Source: Candidatus Fermentithermobacillaceae bacterium
GTDB lineage: Bacteria > Bacillota > Sulfobacillia > Fermentithermobacillales > Fermentithermobacillaceae
Length of the DNA stretch: 14,223 nt
Direction of reading: 5' to 3'
Assembly (NCBI GenBank): GCA_012842105.1
Contig: DUTL01000241.1
Coordinates: 1-14,223, forward strand
Below the pieces are notes generated by a model. The model did no database searches, was not told where the DNA came from, and saw nothing but the letters and a program-made list of their open reading frames with translations. The position numbers and the translations under genes were made by a program. Shown one piece after another: positions 1-6,916 of this stretch (within the stretch, counting starts at the first letter, position 1; every line of letters starts with the position of its first letter).

Positions 1-188
1 AAGTATCAGCACCTCAGGGTCGTGGAGCCTACCAGCGGGCTGGATCCTCTGATGCAAAGGCGCTTTATTGAACTCATACTTGAAGAGAGACAGCGAGGCA
101 AAGCGATATTGAGTTCAATAAAGCGCCTTTGCATCAGAGGATCCAGCCCGCTGGTAGGCTCATCAAGTATCAGCACCTCAGGGTCGTG
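1..188. repeat. Fold-back inverted repeat at left contig end (probable chimera)
   Basis: Bases 25-75 are the exact reverse complement of 111-161, with a 35-base loop at 76-110. In addition, bases 1-24 repeat 165-188 in direct orientation. The unit therefore reads antisense, then sense, then antisense through one piece of an ABC ATPase gene. Read on the plus strand, 25-110 encodes the Walker B/D-loop segment and then a believable continuation (ILEERQRGKAI) that is missing from the minus-strand copy. This means 76-110 is true downstream gene sequence joined in the wrong orientation. Such short-loop inversions at a contig end are typical of multiple-displacement amplification or assembly artefacts. 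A natural inverted repeat cannot be excluded from sequence alone. Confidence 0.9.
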
Positions 189-617
189 CATGAATGCACC
201 TACTATCGCAAGCTTCTGCTTCATGCCCTTGGACATTTTGTGAATTGGCCGGTCGCTTTCCAGCTCAAAGCGTTCTATCAGTTTATCCTTCGGTTTGGTG
301 TTCTTGGTACCGCGCATGTCTGCCATAAATTCCAGAAACTGCTGTCCGGTCATGTCGTCAAAGAAAGCAATCTCACCTGGGATGTAGCCCAGTGATTCCT
401 GTATCTTAGCGGATTGAGTCCTGCAATCAAGCCCACTAATAGTGCAGTGGCCTTCGGTGGGATTTGTGAACCCAAGCAGAACCCGGATGGTCGTAGTTTT
501 ACCGGCACCGTTAGGGCCCAGGAAACCAAACACTTCGCCTTCAGTCACTTTGAGATTGACGTTGAATACACCTTTGCCGTTAGAATACACCTTGCTAAGA
601 TTGTGGGTAGCAATCAT
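111..617 (-). CDS. ABC transporter ATP-binding protein, 3' end missing
   Basis: This is the nucleotide-binding subunit of an ABC transporter, which hydrolyses ATP at the inner face of the membrane to drive a partner permease that is not in the window. Visible motifs are Walker A GPNGAGKT (residues 34-41), a signature-like segment MSKGMKQK (128-135) and Walker B with D-loop VLILDEPTSGLD (148-159). The start ATG at 617 has AAGGGGAG about 7 bases upstream. Homology is good for 169 residues and stops at base 111, where the fold-back begins. The frame then runs on to base 6 as nonsense. Full members have roughly 230-310 residues, so the C-terminal third is missing. The class resembles the CcmA/multidrug-export type of ATPase. 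The substrate cannot be told. Confidence 0.9.
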
Positions 618-873
618 TTTCTTCTCCCCTTATAGCGCTGACGATTTTAGGCTACCTTGTAGGAGCCATAGCTACGCCGTGGTGATTTCCCAGGCACCTC
701 TCTGCCTTCGTTGCGCCAGTCCCTGTTTATTAACAGCACGAGCCAGCTCAAAAGCAGTGCTTATGAAACTCAATCTAAGGTCATTATAATCTAAATTGCC
801 AGCAACCCTGAGTTACTACAGGATGCAATATGTGTTATCATTTGATAGCACCAAGGGGAAGGGGAGTGACGCG
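618..873. other. Intergenic region between ABC gene and toxin remnant
   Basis: No convincing gene was found here. On the minus strand a TATAAT box at 784-789 could be the -10 of a promoter for the ABC ATPase, but no good -35 lies 16-18 bases further upstream. A short minus-strand open stretch (about 33 codons ending near 680) has no good start or recognisable similarity. The plus-strand frame that opens at 796 runs into the toxin remnant, but its first 26 codons do not look like part of that family. Confidence 0.4.
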
Positions 874-1276
874 CTGCAAGCAACCAAAAAGGATGTAAGC
901 AAATTCCTTTTGGATTTGAAAATAGTCTTGCAGTCAGGCAAAAACTACACTCTAATACCACGGCAGAAGAATCTCCAGGATTTGGCGTCGATCGGATGCT
1001 ACCGCAAGAAATACCAAGAATCTTAAGGACTCTGAAGGTAACTGATTACTGTGAGGGCCCTCTTGTAGATTCCGTGAATTTCGTTTGTGGGTATTCGGCC
1101 CTGTATACGCAGGGACTACGCTATACATAAAGATATGCATTCATGAACAAAGGGTTCTTTGCATGTGAATACATATGCCTGAGTGGGAACTTTGCTATCC
1201 TTTTTCAAGAAAGATGGAGGTGTATCTAGATGAAAACAGTGTTTTGCCCAGACTGTCTTGCCGATCGAAAGGTTAG
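874..1276 (+). pseudogene. Decayed MqsR-family toxin
   Basis: Three reading frames joined in order give a recognisable MqsR-type toxin (an mRNA-cutting ribonuclease of type II toxin-antitoxin pairs). The first frame, from about 874, reads ATKKDVSKFLLDLKIVLQSG and IPRQKNLQDLASIG, then stops with TAA at 1024. The next frame, from 1023, reads LRTLKVTDYCEGPLVD. After a second shift near 1070 the third frame reads LWVFGPVYAGTTLYIKICI, meets a TGA at 1166-1168 where the family has a serine-like position, and continues IHMPEWELCYPF. The first shift looks like loss of one A near 1018. A CTG at 874 follows GGGGAG by 9 bases; no ATG/GTG/TTG start in frame is near. The third frame is open until 1274-1276 and overlaps the antitoxin start. 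The family assignment rests on remembered family sequences. Confidence 0.72.
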
Positions 1277-1615
1277 ATATATCAGGAAGTCAGAGACATT
1301 CATAGTTCGTGATGAGGCTATGGAAATTGAGTCGAATGTGGCGAAATGCAATACATGCGGTAATGAAGTATTTGATATGGAGGCCGACGCAAGCAATCTT
1401 CGGGCCGCATATGACAAATACCGTGTCCGTCATGGGCTTTTGACTTCAAAACAAATTGAGGCTATAAGAAAGAAGTACGGTCTTTCCTTACCAACGAAGA
1501 ACTTACCGGGCAATTTCACGCTGAACCGCTATGGCAGTTACGGGCAACCGGTAGGCTGCTTCCATATACTGAGGCTGGCTCTGCTCATCTGATTCGCAGC
1601 CTTGGGGAGGAATGA
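1230..1615 (+). pseudogene. MqsA-type antitoxin with YgiT zinc finger, HTH frameshifted
   Basis: The first ~86 residues look intact. A zinc finger is built from C6-P-D-C9 and C40-N-T-C43, and a linker follows with the family pattern VFDMEADASNL..AYDKYR..HGLLT (about residues 47-72). The helix-turn-helix begins with IRKKYGLS (79-86). After this the frame goes wrong and ends at 1592 without a normal HTH. The frame one base back, ending with TGA at 1613-1615, reads GRLLPYTEAGSAHLIRSLGEE, which resembles the expected last helix. Hence at least one indel lies near 1480-1490 and probably another follows. The intact protein would bind and neutralise the toxin through the finger and repress the operon through the HTH. 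The ATG at 1230 has GGAGGTG 8 bases upstream. Confidence 0.75.
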
Positions 1616-1666
1616 TTTATGAGCCTCATCCTCCACTTCTCGTTCCAAAAAAGGGACCGTAGAATA

Positions 1667-1846
1667 CTACTCTTTTTCTTGTCTTCTCCTTTGAAGTACT
1701 CTGGATAGTGTCAGGCCTGCAGTCATTATTACAAAAGTTGTTGTTTCCATCTCGTGAGAAAATGCGCGTAAAGCTCTTTTCATGACTACCATTGTAAAAA
1801 GAATAATTGCAAAATCCCCGAGATAAGGCAGTATTTTGCGCACCAT
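1667..1846 (-). CDS. Small two-helix membrane protein, unknown
   Basis: I do not recognise this 59-residue product. It begins MVRKILPYLGDFAIILFTMVVM, a first membrane helix, followed by a charged linker (KRALRAFSHEMETT). A second hydrophobic segment, FVIMTAGLTLSRVL, comes next, and the tail QRRRQEKE is strongly basic. The pattern fits a hairpin of two helices with both ends in the cytoplasm. An in-frame ATG at 1879 would add 11 residues, but the ATG at 1846 has GAGGGG 5 bases upstream and is preferred. The gene lies alone between the decayed toxin-antitoxin pair and the DUF4153-like gene. It could be a chance frame; the helix-charge pattern and the RBS are the only support. Confidence 0.45.
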   Translation of the reverse strand: MVRKILPYLGDFAIILFTMVVMKRALRAFSHEMETTTFVIMTAGLTLSRVLQRRRQEKE

Positions 1847-2000
1847 AATCGCCCCTCGGTTATTATAATCCAAAACCATCCTGAATTCACATTAACGATC
1901 CAAAGACAGACACAAATAGCGGCACATGGTAGTAGGTTGGCCCAATTCTTGCACCGGCAACCAGACACCTGGCCCTGTTACCCGGTCTGAGTTAGCTCTT

Positions 2001-3851
2001 CTACTCTCCGGCCTTCTGCACAAACAACAAGAATCCAACATGATGCACAACGGGTTCCTGGGTGTTTGGTTCCACTTCGCCCCATATGCTGTTTATTACC
2101 ACTTTGATTCGTAGATTGGCGCTGCCGGCTTCAAACACCATGTCCTCGGGTAGAAATTCAATGCTGTCTTGAGTTTCGTATCTAGGTCGAATACTGCCTA
2201 TGAGTTCGGCAAAGGATTTCTCCCATTCCAGGTTGCCGTCCAGGCTTATCGCAATGCGCCGGCTTTCCCAATCATAGGTTGTGAGAACGTCGCCCTGAGA
2301 GAGGGAAATTGCGCCTTTTTCGTAAAGGGGCCTTGTGTAGTCAAACAAGTACCGGTATTCGCTTATATCCGCAGACCAATTTGCTGCTTCATAGTGAAGT
2401 GTTTGGACAGGCCTTGGGAAACCAATGTCTACGTAGCCAAACCCAAACATCTTTTCAAACTGTGCTAGTGTAAAGCCTGGTGGCAGGAGTCTTACGTCTG
2501 ACAGGTCATGATAACGGTCAAAATACCGAAGAATAGCTGCTATTTCCCGGCGGTCTGATGGGGCAACCTGAGATGACGGCACTACGGAACCGTCCTTTAT
2601 CATGTTGTATTGAACACACAGCCCCTCAAGCCTCTGGTTCTGGCTCCATTTGGACACGGCAAAACTGCTCCACGGGCCGGTAACCGAGAGCACAGCCACT
2701 ATTGCCAATGAAACAGGCAGGACAATACTTTTCTTTGCTCTGGATAGGTTCAGGTATAGCATTGTTCCAAGGAGCCACAGGCCGAGAAGTAAAACGTAGT
2801 ACCGGTTTTCCGTAATCCCAAAAGACTTGATTCTGATTCCTATGGAGGCAAACATCATAGCAAGAAGCGGAAGTACGGTTTTGGGGAAGTACTTGGAGAA
2901 CGTGTCTGCCCATTTGTTGGACGAGGCCAGCGGCCAGACGAAATAGAGTATTGCGGTGGTTGCTATTGAGTACCACAGGACCAAGTGGGATACCAGCCCG
3001 ACGGGCCATTGCCGGGTTATCAGTATTTTGGCGAAGTACAGGTAAAGGATGAAAGTATATACAGCCAGGAGGGGCGTGACTACATACACTATGAGGTTAT
3101 TGAGTATTTTCGGGTAGTCATCACTTTGAATAGTGGCATTGGGCTCAGGTATTCCGGCCATGAACAGGAACGGAGCCACAACTCCAACCATAACCAGCCA
3201 GGTCTGAAGGTAGATCTGGTAGGACACATCCAGGGAAAAGAGGTACGTGGCTGTGAATGTGATGGCTGCGAGTCCGGCAAACATGACTACGGCGAACAAG
3301 ACAGATATCACTGCTTGGGTGAACAGCCTGACTACATACATCTCCAGGCCGTTGTTTTTTCGGATATGGGGTATTATGAAAAACAGCAGAAAGAGAAATA
3401 CGCATACACCTGCATGCCTGCTGACAGAAACGAATGTGAGCCCCTTCAGCATGGCATAGGTGCCCCAGGCGACTACGCCCGCGGCTATCAAAGCGATCAG
3501 ATTAGCTACAAGAGCTGAGCCTGAGTATACCCGTGCCTGTTCACCGCGGCCGGGTTGTTGCCCGGTAAGCTGTTGCCCGCTGGAGTTCGCTTTGCTAAGC
3601 CCCTGCTTTCTTAGCCGCAGGCTCCAAGATTCCCAGAACAGTACCCCGCACCATGACGTGAGCACTCCTGCTAAGAGAGCCAGGGAAAGCTTGCTCAACA
3701 TTTCCGTTGGGCGTGGGTACGGCCCTGTTGTATTCATAATCAAAGTGGCCGTAAGCGCTATTGTGAATCCAACAGATACCCAAAACCGCCTGAAGGTAGG
3801 GCCTGCAGAAGCCAGCATCGTTTCGATTAGGCTTTTCAGCTTCGTCCTCAT
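2001..3851 (-). CDS. DUF4153-like multispanning membrane protein
   Basis: The product has 616 residues. A short basic N-terminus is followed by about ten hydrophobic segments between residues ~22 and ~400, including VSVGFTIALTATLIM, LSLALLAGVLTSWCGVLFW, ANLIALIAAGVVAW, ISVLFAVVMFAGLAAITFTA and TWLVMVGVVAPFLFMAGIP. The last ~200 residues are soluble and probably outside the cell, as seen in DUF4153 proteins, where a membrane region is followed by a globular C-terminal domain. The biochemical role of that family is not established. The ATG at 3851 has AGAGGAGAG about 6 bases upstream. The gene appears to be transcribed alone: 342 bases separate it from the upstream UPF0178 gene, and the next gene downstream is 154 bases away. 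The assignment rests on overall architecture and remembered N-terminal pattern. Confidence 0.65.
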   Translation of the reverse strand: MRTKLKSLIETMLASAGPTFRRFWVSVGFTIALTATLIMNTTGPYPRPTEMLSKLSLALLAGVLTSWCGVLFWESWSLRLRKQGLSKANSSGQQLTGQQPGRGEQARVYSGSALVANLIALIAAGVVAWGTYAMLKGLTFVSVSRHAGVCVFLFLLFFIIPHIRKNNGLEMYVVRLFTQAVISVLFAVVMFAGLAAITFTATYLFSLDVSYQIYLQTWLVMVGVVAPFLFMAGIPEPNATIQSDDYPKILNNLIVYVVTPLLAVYTFILYLYFAKILITRQWPVGLVSHLVLWYSIATTAILYFVWPLASSNKWADTFSKYFPKTVLPLLAMMFASIGIRIKSFGITENRYYVLLLGLWLLGTMLYLNLSRAKKSIVLPVSLAIVAVLSVTGPWSSFAVSKWSQNQRLEGLCVQYNMIKDGSVVPSSQVAPSDRREIAAILRYFDRYHDLSDVRLLPPGFTLAQFEKMFGFGYVDIGFPRPVQTLHYEAANWSADISEYRYLFDYTRPLYEKGAISLSQGDVLTTYDWESRRIAISLDGNLEWEKSFAELIGSIRPRYETQDSIEFLPEDMVFEAGSANLRIKVVINSIWGEVEPNTQEPVVHHVGFLLFVQKAGE

Positions 3852-4193
3852 AGAAGTCTCTCCTCTGACTCAGATTGTCTGTGCTCTCTATGTAGCCGTA
3901 ACTACAAGCAACGAGATGGTATACCGTTAAGATGATCTTCCACTAAATGAATGTGATATGAACACCGGGCACCAACTTGATGCGCCAAATTGGCGTCACC
4001 ATATTGGTATTGCACAACTGCTTGGCTTATCCGGTATTAGTATTCTCACACCAGAATAATATAGACTTCATTGCAACTGCGGTGGTTCCCGGTGGTGCCA
4101 CTGAAATTGGTTTCATGTTACCAATTTACATAAGGCCCTGTACAGAAGAAACCTAGTAAGCGGTAGTGCCGAGGCTCTTTCAACATATCAGAG
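3852..4193. other. Intergenic region with several small inverted repeats
   Basis: This 342-base stretch has no believable gene. It holds CGCCAA-A-TTGGCG (3983-3995), ACCA-TAT-TGGT (3998-4008), TATTCT/AGAATA (4041-4058) and an AAATTGGT/ACCAATTT pair with an 8-base spacer (4104-4127). Three of the four are built on CCAA/TTGG half-sites. The last pair could form a hairpin downstream of the UPF0178 gene, but it has no U-run and is AT-rich, so I do not call it a terminator. I could not pick out a clear promoter for the DUF4153-like gene. Confidence 0.5.
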
Positions 4194-4640
4194 TCAACGT
4201 GAAGTTCTCAGCAAGCGCAGAAAAGCCCACCGGAACCGTTCATCGTCAGCACCGGTTCTCGCTGCAGGCCCTTTGGTTCGTCCGCCGCCCCTCCGGTACC
4301 GGGCCAGCAGGTTCCTTTGCTCCAACATGAAGGGTATCTTTTCTGTTGTGTAAACCAGTCCGCTGGGCGCAATGGCTCGTGCTTTTTTACCCAGAACAAC
4401 CGCTGCAAGCCCCCAGTCTTGGGTAACAACTATGTCGCCTTGTTGTACTCGATTGGCTATGGCCAAATCCACCGCTTGTGGCCCAGGATCTACGGTAATA
4501 TGATTCTCAACGTCCAGCAAGTGATTGGTTGTAGAAATGGTTACAAGATCATAGCCCAATTCGGCCCGGTTTGTTTTCAAGAAATGCATTACGCTGCGTG
4601 GGCAAGCGTCTGCGTCAACCCAAACTTTCAATACTTTCAA
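4194..4640 (-). CDS. UPF0178 / YaiI-YqxD family protein
   Basis: The 148-residue product matches the YaiI/YqxD (DUF188) family, a PIN-like fold of unproven function. Seen in sequence are the N-terminal WVDADACP (residues 7-14), the segment DIVVTQDWGLA (69-79) where the family has its second acidic site, and GGGRTKGPAA near 117-126, followed by an acidic/aromatic C-terminal helix. The length is normal for the family (about 150). The start is TTG at 4640 with GGGGG about 9 bases upstream; a nearby ATG is out of frame. It stands alone, divergent from the PHP gene to its right, and no operon partner is visible. Confidence 0.88.
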   Translation of the reverse strand: MKVLKVWVDADACPRSVMHFLKTNRAELGYDLVTISTTNHLLDVENHITVDPGPQAVDLAIANRVQQGDIVVTQDWGLAAVVLGKKARAIAPSGLVYTTEKIPFMLEQRNLLARYRRGGGRTKGPAARTGADDERFRWAFLRLLRTSR

Positions 4641-5003
4641 TACATATTGCCCCCAAACAGGCTATATCAAAATAAGATGCCTCCACTTACTGCATATCGC
4701 ACAAAGGATGCTGCAACATAGCTCAATGGCTTCACCTGTTCAACCCGATTATATAAGAACTGCAACTGAGTATTGTATGGGGCCTAACATGAAATTGGGA
4801 TGGCTAATGGGCCAAAGATTGATTTCCCCGAATTCTATCAAGCTAAAGATACCAACACACACAAAGGTATATGCTATAGTATATATGGTACTTTGAAGAT
4901 TACAGTTGGAACTGAACATTGGGGCAAGGCAAGTGTATCGTGCAAATCCCAGGTAGCACAAGCGTTCGTTAAACAGCAGACCGAAATCGGAGGTGCATGG
5001 ACT
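4641..5003. other. Divergent intergenic region upstream of the PHP gene
   Basis: This stretch separates the UPF0178 gene (leftward) from the PHP gene (rightward). The PHP reading frame stays open back to an ATG at 4800, but the residues encoded there (4800-5003) lack similarity to the family and no RBS precedes that ATG, so I treat the region as untranslated. The most promoter-like site is the extended -10 at 4872-4880. No riboswitch or other RNA fold was recognised. Confidence 0.45.
4852..4880 (+). promoter_or_regulatory. Possible extended -10 promoter of PHP gene
   Basis: TGC-TATAGT (4872-4880) is an extended -10 matching TATAAT at five of six bases. The hexamer 17 bases upstream (4852-4857) matches TTGACA at only three bases, which is tolerable for an extended -10. 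Transcription from here would give a leader of about 115 bases before the ATG at 5004. Confidence 0.3.
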
Positions 5004-6095
5004 ATGAAGAGCAAGACTAAACCGAAGTCACGCTTGAACGACGCAAAGATGTCAAGCCGGGTCGTAAACACTGTGTCTGAATCTGATGGTTCGGATATGA
5101 GAACCGGTGATTTTCAGGATGGTGTTGGCAGATCGAAGATCCTGATTGATGCACGGATGAAAACGTGGCACAAAGGCAATCTTCACGCTCACTCCGTCAT
5201 ATCTGATGGGAAACTGTCGCCGGCGCAAGTGGCTGAAATGTACAGAAACCGTGGCTACTCTTTTCTGGCTTTCAGCGAACACCAGCGTTATACATTTCAT
5301 TCAGACTTACAGAGGCCTGGTTTCATCATTCTGCCCGCTATTGAGAGAAACAAGAGTTTCGGCAACCCTAGAAGATATTTTCATATAAACGGGATTTTGG
5401 GGCCCAAGCACATAAGAAAGCTTGCTACCATGGAACCTTACGAACATATGCAGCGTGTTCCAATGCCTGATCTGGAGAACTATCGTGAGACAGCCCAAGC
5501 AATAGTGGACGAATTGAGGCAGTCAGGGCATATTGTTATGTTTAACCATCCCAATTGGTCATTTAGCAATTTCGAAGACCTGCTTTCTATTGATGGATAT
5601 TTTGCAGTAGAGATTTTTAATTGTACTGCGGAGGTGGAAACCGGCGATGGCTTATCTACTATATACTGGGACGCTGCGTTGCGGGCAGGGCGAAAAGTAT
5701 GGGGGATAGCTGCTGACGATAATCATAACAGAAACAGGTACGGTGAAGCACCTCCTGAATGGGATTCCTTTGGCGGATGGGTAATGGTGAATGCCGAAGA
5801 GCTGTCTCATGACGCTATAACTACTGCCCTGCTTGAAGGGAATTTCTACTCTTCAACGGGCCCGGATATATATCATTTGAGCTTTGATGGCAACCGGGTC
5901 TACGTAGAGTGTTCTCCGGTGAAGAGGATATACTTCAGGACGTATTTTCGCCATGGCTACTCAAGATGCAGGGCCGATGGGAAGAGCATCGATAGTGCAG
6001 ATTATGAGCTCCGTGGCGGTGAAAAGTACATAAGGGTAGAGTGCGTTGACGAAAAAGGTGGTATTGCCTGGTCAAATCCGATCTTTCTCCAGTAA
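5004..6095 (+). CDS. PHP-domain metallohydrolase, CehA/McbA type
   Basis: The product has 363 residues. The PHP (polymerase and histidinol phosphatase) metal site is visible: HKGNLHAHSVISDG (about residues 56-69, with HxH and D), FSEH (residues 90-93), a glutamate in LPAIE (near 114), MFNHPNW, and the later AADDNHN. The C-terminus ends with YSSTGP, CSPVKRIYF and AWSNPIFL, a beta-domain seen in CehA/McbA-like hydrolases. Members cleave phosphoester or ester bonds with bound metals; the substrate here is unknown. I chose ATG 5004 because GGAGGTG ends 8 bases upstream, although the frame is open back to 4800. The first ~50 residues are polar and probably disordered. No signal peptide is seen, so a cytoplasmic enzyme is likely. 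The GntR regulator begins 110 bases downstream. Confidence 0.85.
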   Translation: MKSKTKPKSRLNDAKMSSRVVNTVSESDGSDMRTGDFQDGVGRSKILIDARMKTWHKGNLHAHSVISDGKLSPAQVAEMYRNRGYSFLAFSEHQRYTFHSDLQRPGFIILPAIERNKSFGNPRRYFHINGILGPKHIRKLATMEPYEHMQRVPMPDLENYRETAQAIVDELRQSGHIVMFNHPNWSFSNFEDLLSIDGYFAVEIFNCTAEVETGDGLSTIYWDAALRAGRKVWGIAADDNHNRNRYGEAPPEWDSFGGWVMVNAEELSHDAITTALLEGNFYSSTGPDIYHLSFDGNRVYVECSPVKRIYFRTYFRHGYSRCRADGKSIDSADYELRGGEKYIRVECVDEKGGIAWSNPIFLQ

Positions 6096-6139
6096 TCTGC
6101 AGGTGGCGCTTGGAGTATTGATTGGCATGCAAACCCGGG

Positions 6140-6169
6140 TTGTGAACGTACTAATATTTGATGTACGAT
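6140..6169 (+). promoter_or_regulatory. Possible promoter of the GntR gene
   Basis: TTGTGA (6140-6145) and TACGAT (6164-6169) are separated by 18 bases and stand about 37 bases before the GntR start. Each matches its consensus hexamer at four bases. The -10 lies inside the inverted repeat at 6156-6189. Confidence 0.35.
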
Positions 6170-6189
6170 ATATGTAATATCAATCAAAT
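6156..6189. promoter_or_regulatory. Operator-like inverted repeat before GntR gene
   Basis: ATTTGAT (6156-6162) and ATCAAAT (6183-6189) are perfect 7-base arms around a 20-base centre. A further ATCAA at 6179-6183 can pair with the left arm as well. The repeat covers the candidate -10 box and ends just before the RBS, the expected place for an autoregulatory operator of the GntR protein. It does not match the common FadR-type TGGTnnnACCA pattern. Confidence 0.4.
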
Positions 6190-6205
6190 GCTCGGAGGGG
6201 TTTGA

Positions 6206-6880
6206 ATGACGAGCAATGGTGGTTCGGGTTTTGGCGCTGTTGGCCCTGTAGAGAGACGAACCTTAGGGGAGAAAATCTACGAATCGTTGCGGAGGGCAAT
6301 AATCCGAGGGGATCTCAAACCCGGGCAAAGAGTTACTGAGAGAGAATTGGCCCAACAGCTGAATGTTAGCACGACACCGGTGAGAGAAGCTTTTCGACGA
6401 TTAGCTGCAATAGGCCTCATAACAATTGTTCCTTGGAGTGGCGCGGTAATCGAGGGTGTCTCCAAAGACGACATTGCAGAGGTATTCCAGTGCAGGGAGG
6501 TACTGGAAGGATTGGCCTGCCGGCTTGCAGCTCGCCATATAGATAATGCTGGGGTAGAGTGCTTTCGAGCACTTATCAGCAAGTTTGAATCTGAAGTAGA
6601 TATAGCGCAGATGCTGCAAATTGATGGAGAAATTCATGCTTTGGTCTTGAAATACTCTGGCAATTTGAGGTTGTCGAGCATAATGACTGGCATTAATGAA
6701 ATTACCCGGTTTTACCGGGAACTCACCAAAGTTAATTTAAAGAGAGTACAGGAAATGTGCAACGAATATCAAGAGATTCTGGCTGCATTAAGTCTTCATG
6801 ACGGAGAGAAATCTGAAGAGGTCATGCGTAACCACATCCGCAATAGCTTCGAATTTTCCCAAGCATCGGAACAGCCTTGA
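6206..6880 (+). CDS. GntR-family regulator, FadR/FCD subfamily
   Basis: This is a 224-residue transcription factor. Residues ~18-85 form the winged HTH: LGEKIYESLRRAIIRGDLKPG, then LAQQLNVSTTPVREAFRRL (helix-turn-helix) and the wing near IVPWSGAVI. Residues ~88-218 form the all-helical FCD ligand domain. The usual metal-binding positions are D140 and H144 (DGEIH) and H210 (RNH). The third histidine, normally in an EH pair near residue 189, is replaced: the segment reads NEYQEI. The ATG at 6206 has GGAGGGG 5 bases upstream. The M29/NicX-like gene starts 36 bases after its stop, so the two are probably co-transcribed and the regulator probably responds to a substrate or product of that enzyme. 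Confidence 0.9.
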   Translation: MTSNGGSGFGAVGPVERRTLGEKIYESLRRAIIRGDLKPGQRVTERELAQQLNVSTTPVREAFRRLAAIGLITIVPWSGAVIEGVSKDDIAEVFQCREVLEGLACRLAARHIDNAGVECFRALISKFESEVDIAQMLQIDGEIHALVLKYSGNLRLSSIMTGINEITRFYRELTKVNLKRVQEMCNEYQEILAALSLHDGEKSEEVMRNHIRNSFEFSQASEQP

Positions 6881-6916
6881 GTGTTATGTTCTTACAATTG
6901 AGGAGGAAGAAGCACA

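Noticed and set aside
22..243. Plus-strand frame with a good ABC ATPase segment at its start
   Set aside because: It is the inverted piece of the left-end fold-back joined to antisense sequence, not a second ABC gene.
640..790. Possible gene remnant or insertion-sequence end upstream of the ABC gene
   Set aside because: A short minus-strand frame is open, but there is no start with RBS, no terminal repeat and no recognisable family.
1953..1986. Imperfect hairpin after the DUF4153-like gene (ACCGG...CCGGT with inner CCAG/CTGG)
   Set aside because: The two short stems are interrupted by unequal unpaired stretches and there is no U-run, so it is not called a terminator.
2985..3930. Long plus-strand open frames opposite the DUF4153-like gene
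   Set aside because: They are antisense shadows of a well-supported membrane protein gene and lack RBSs and domain patterns.
4709..4745. tRNA-like words (AGCTCAATGG and GTTCAACCC)
   Set aside because: They are only a few bases apart, leaving no room for an anticodon arm, and no acceptor stem pairs around them.
4785..4794. Ten-base word TAACATGAAA also present in inverted form at 4111-4120
   Set aside because: A single shared 10-mer in AT-rich intergenic DNA is likely to be chance; the flanks differ.
4800..5003. Upstream extension of the PHP gene to ATG 4800
   Set aside because: No RBS precedes this ATG, the 68 residues do not look like the family, and ATG 5004 has a strong, well-spaced RBS.
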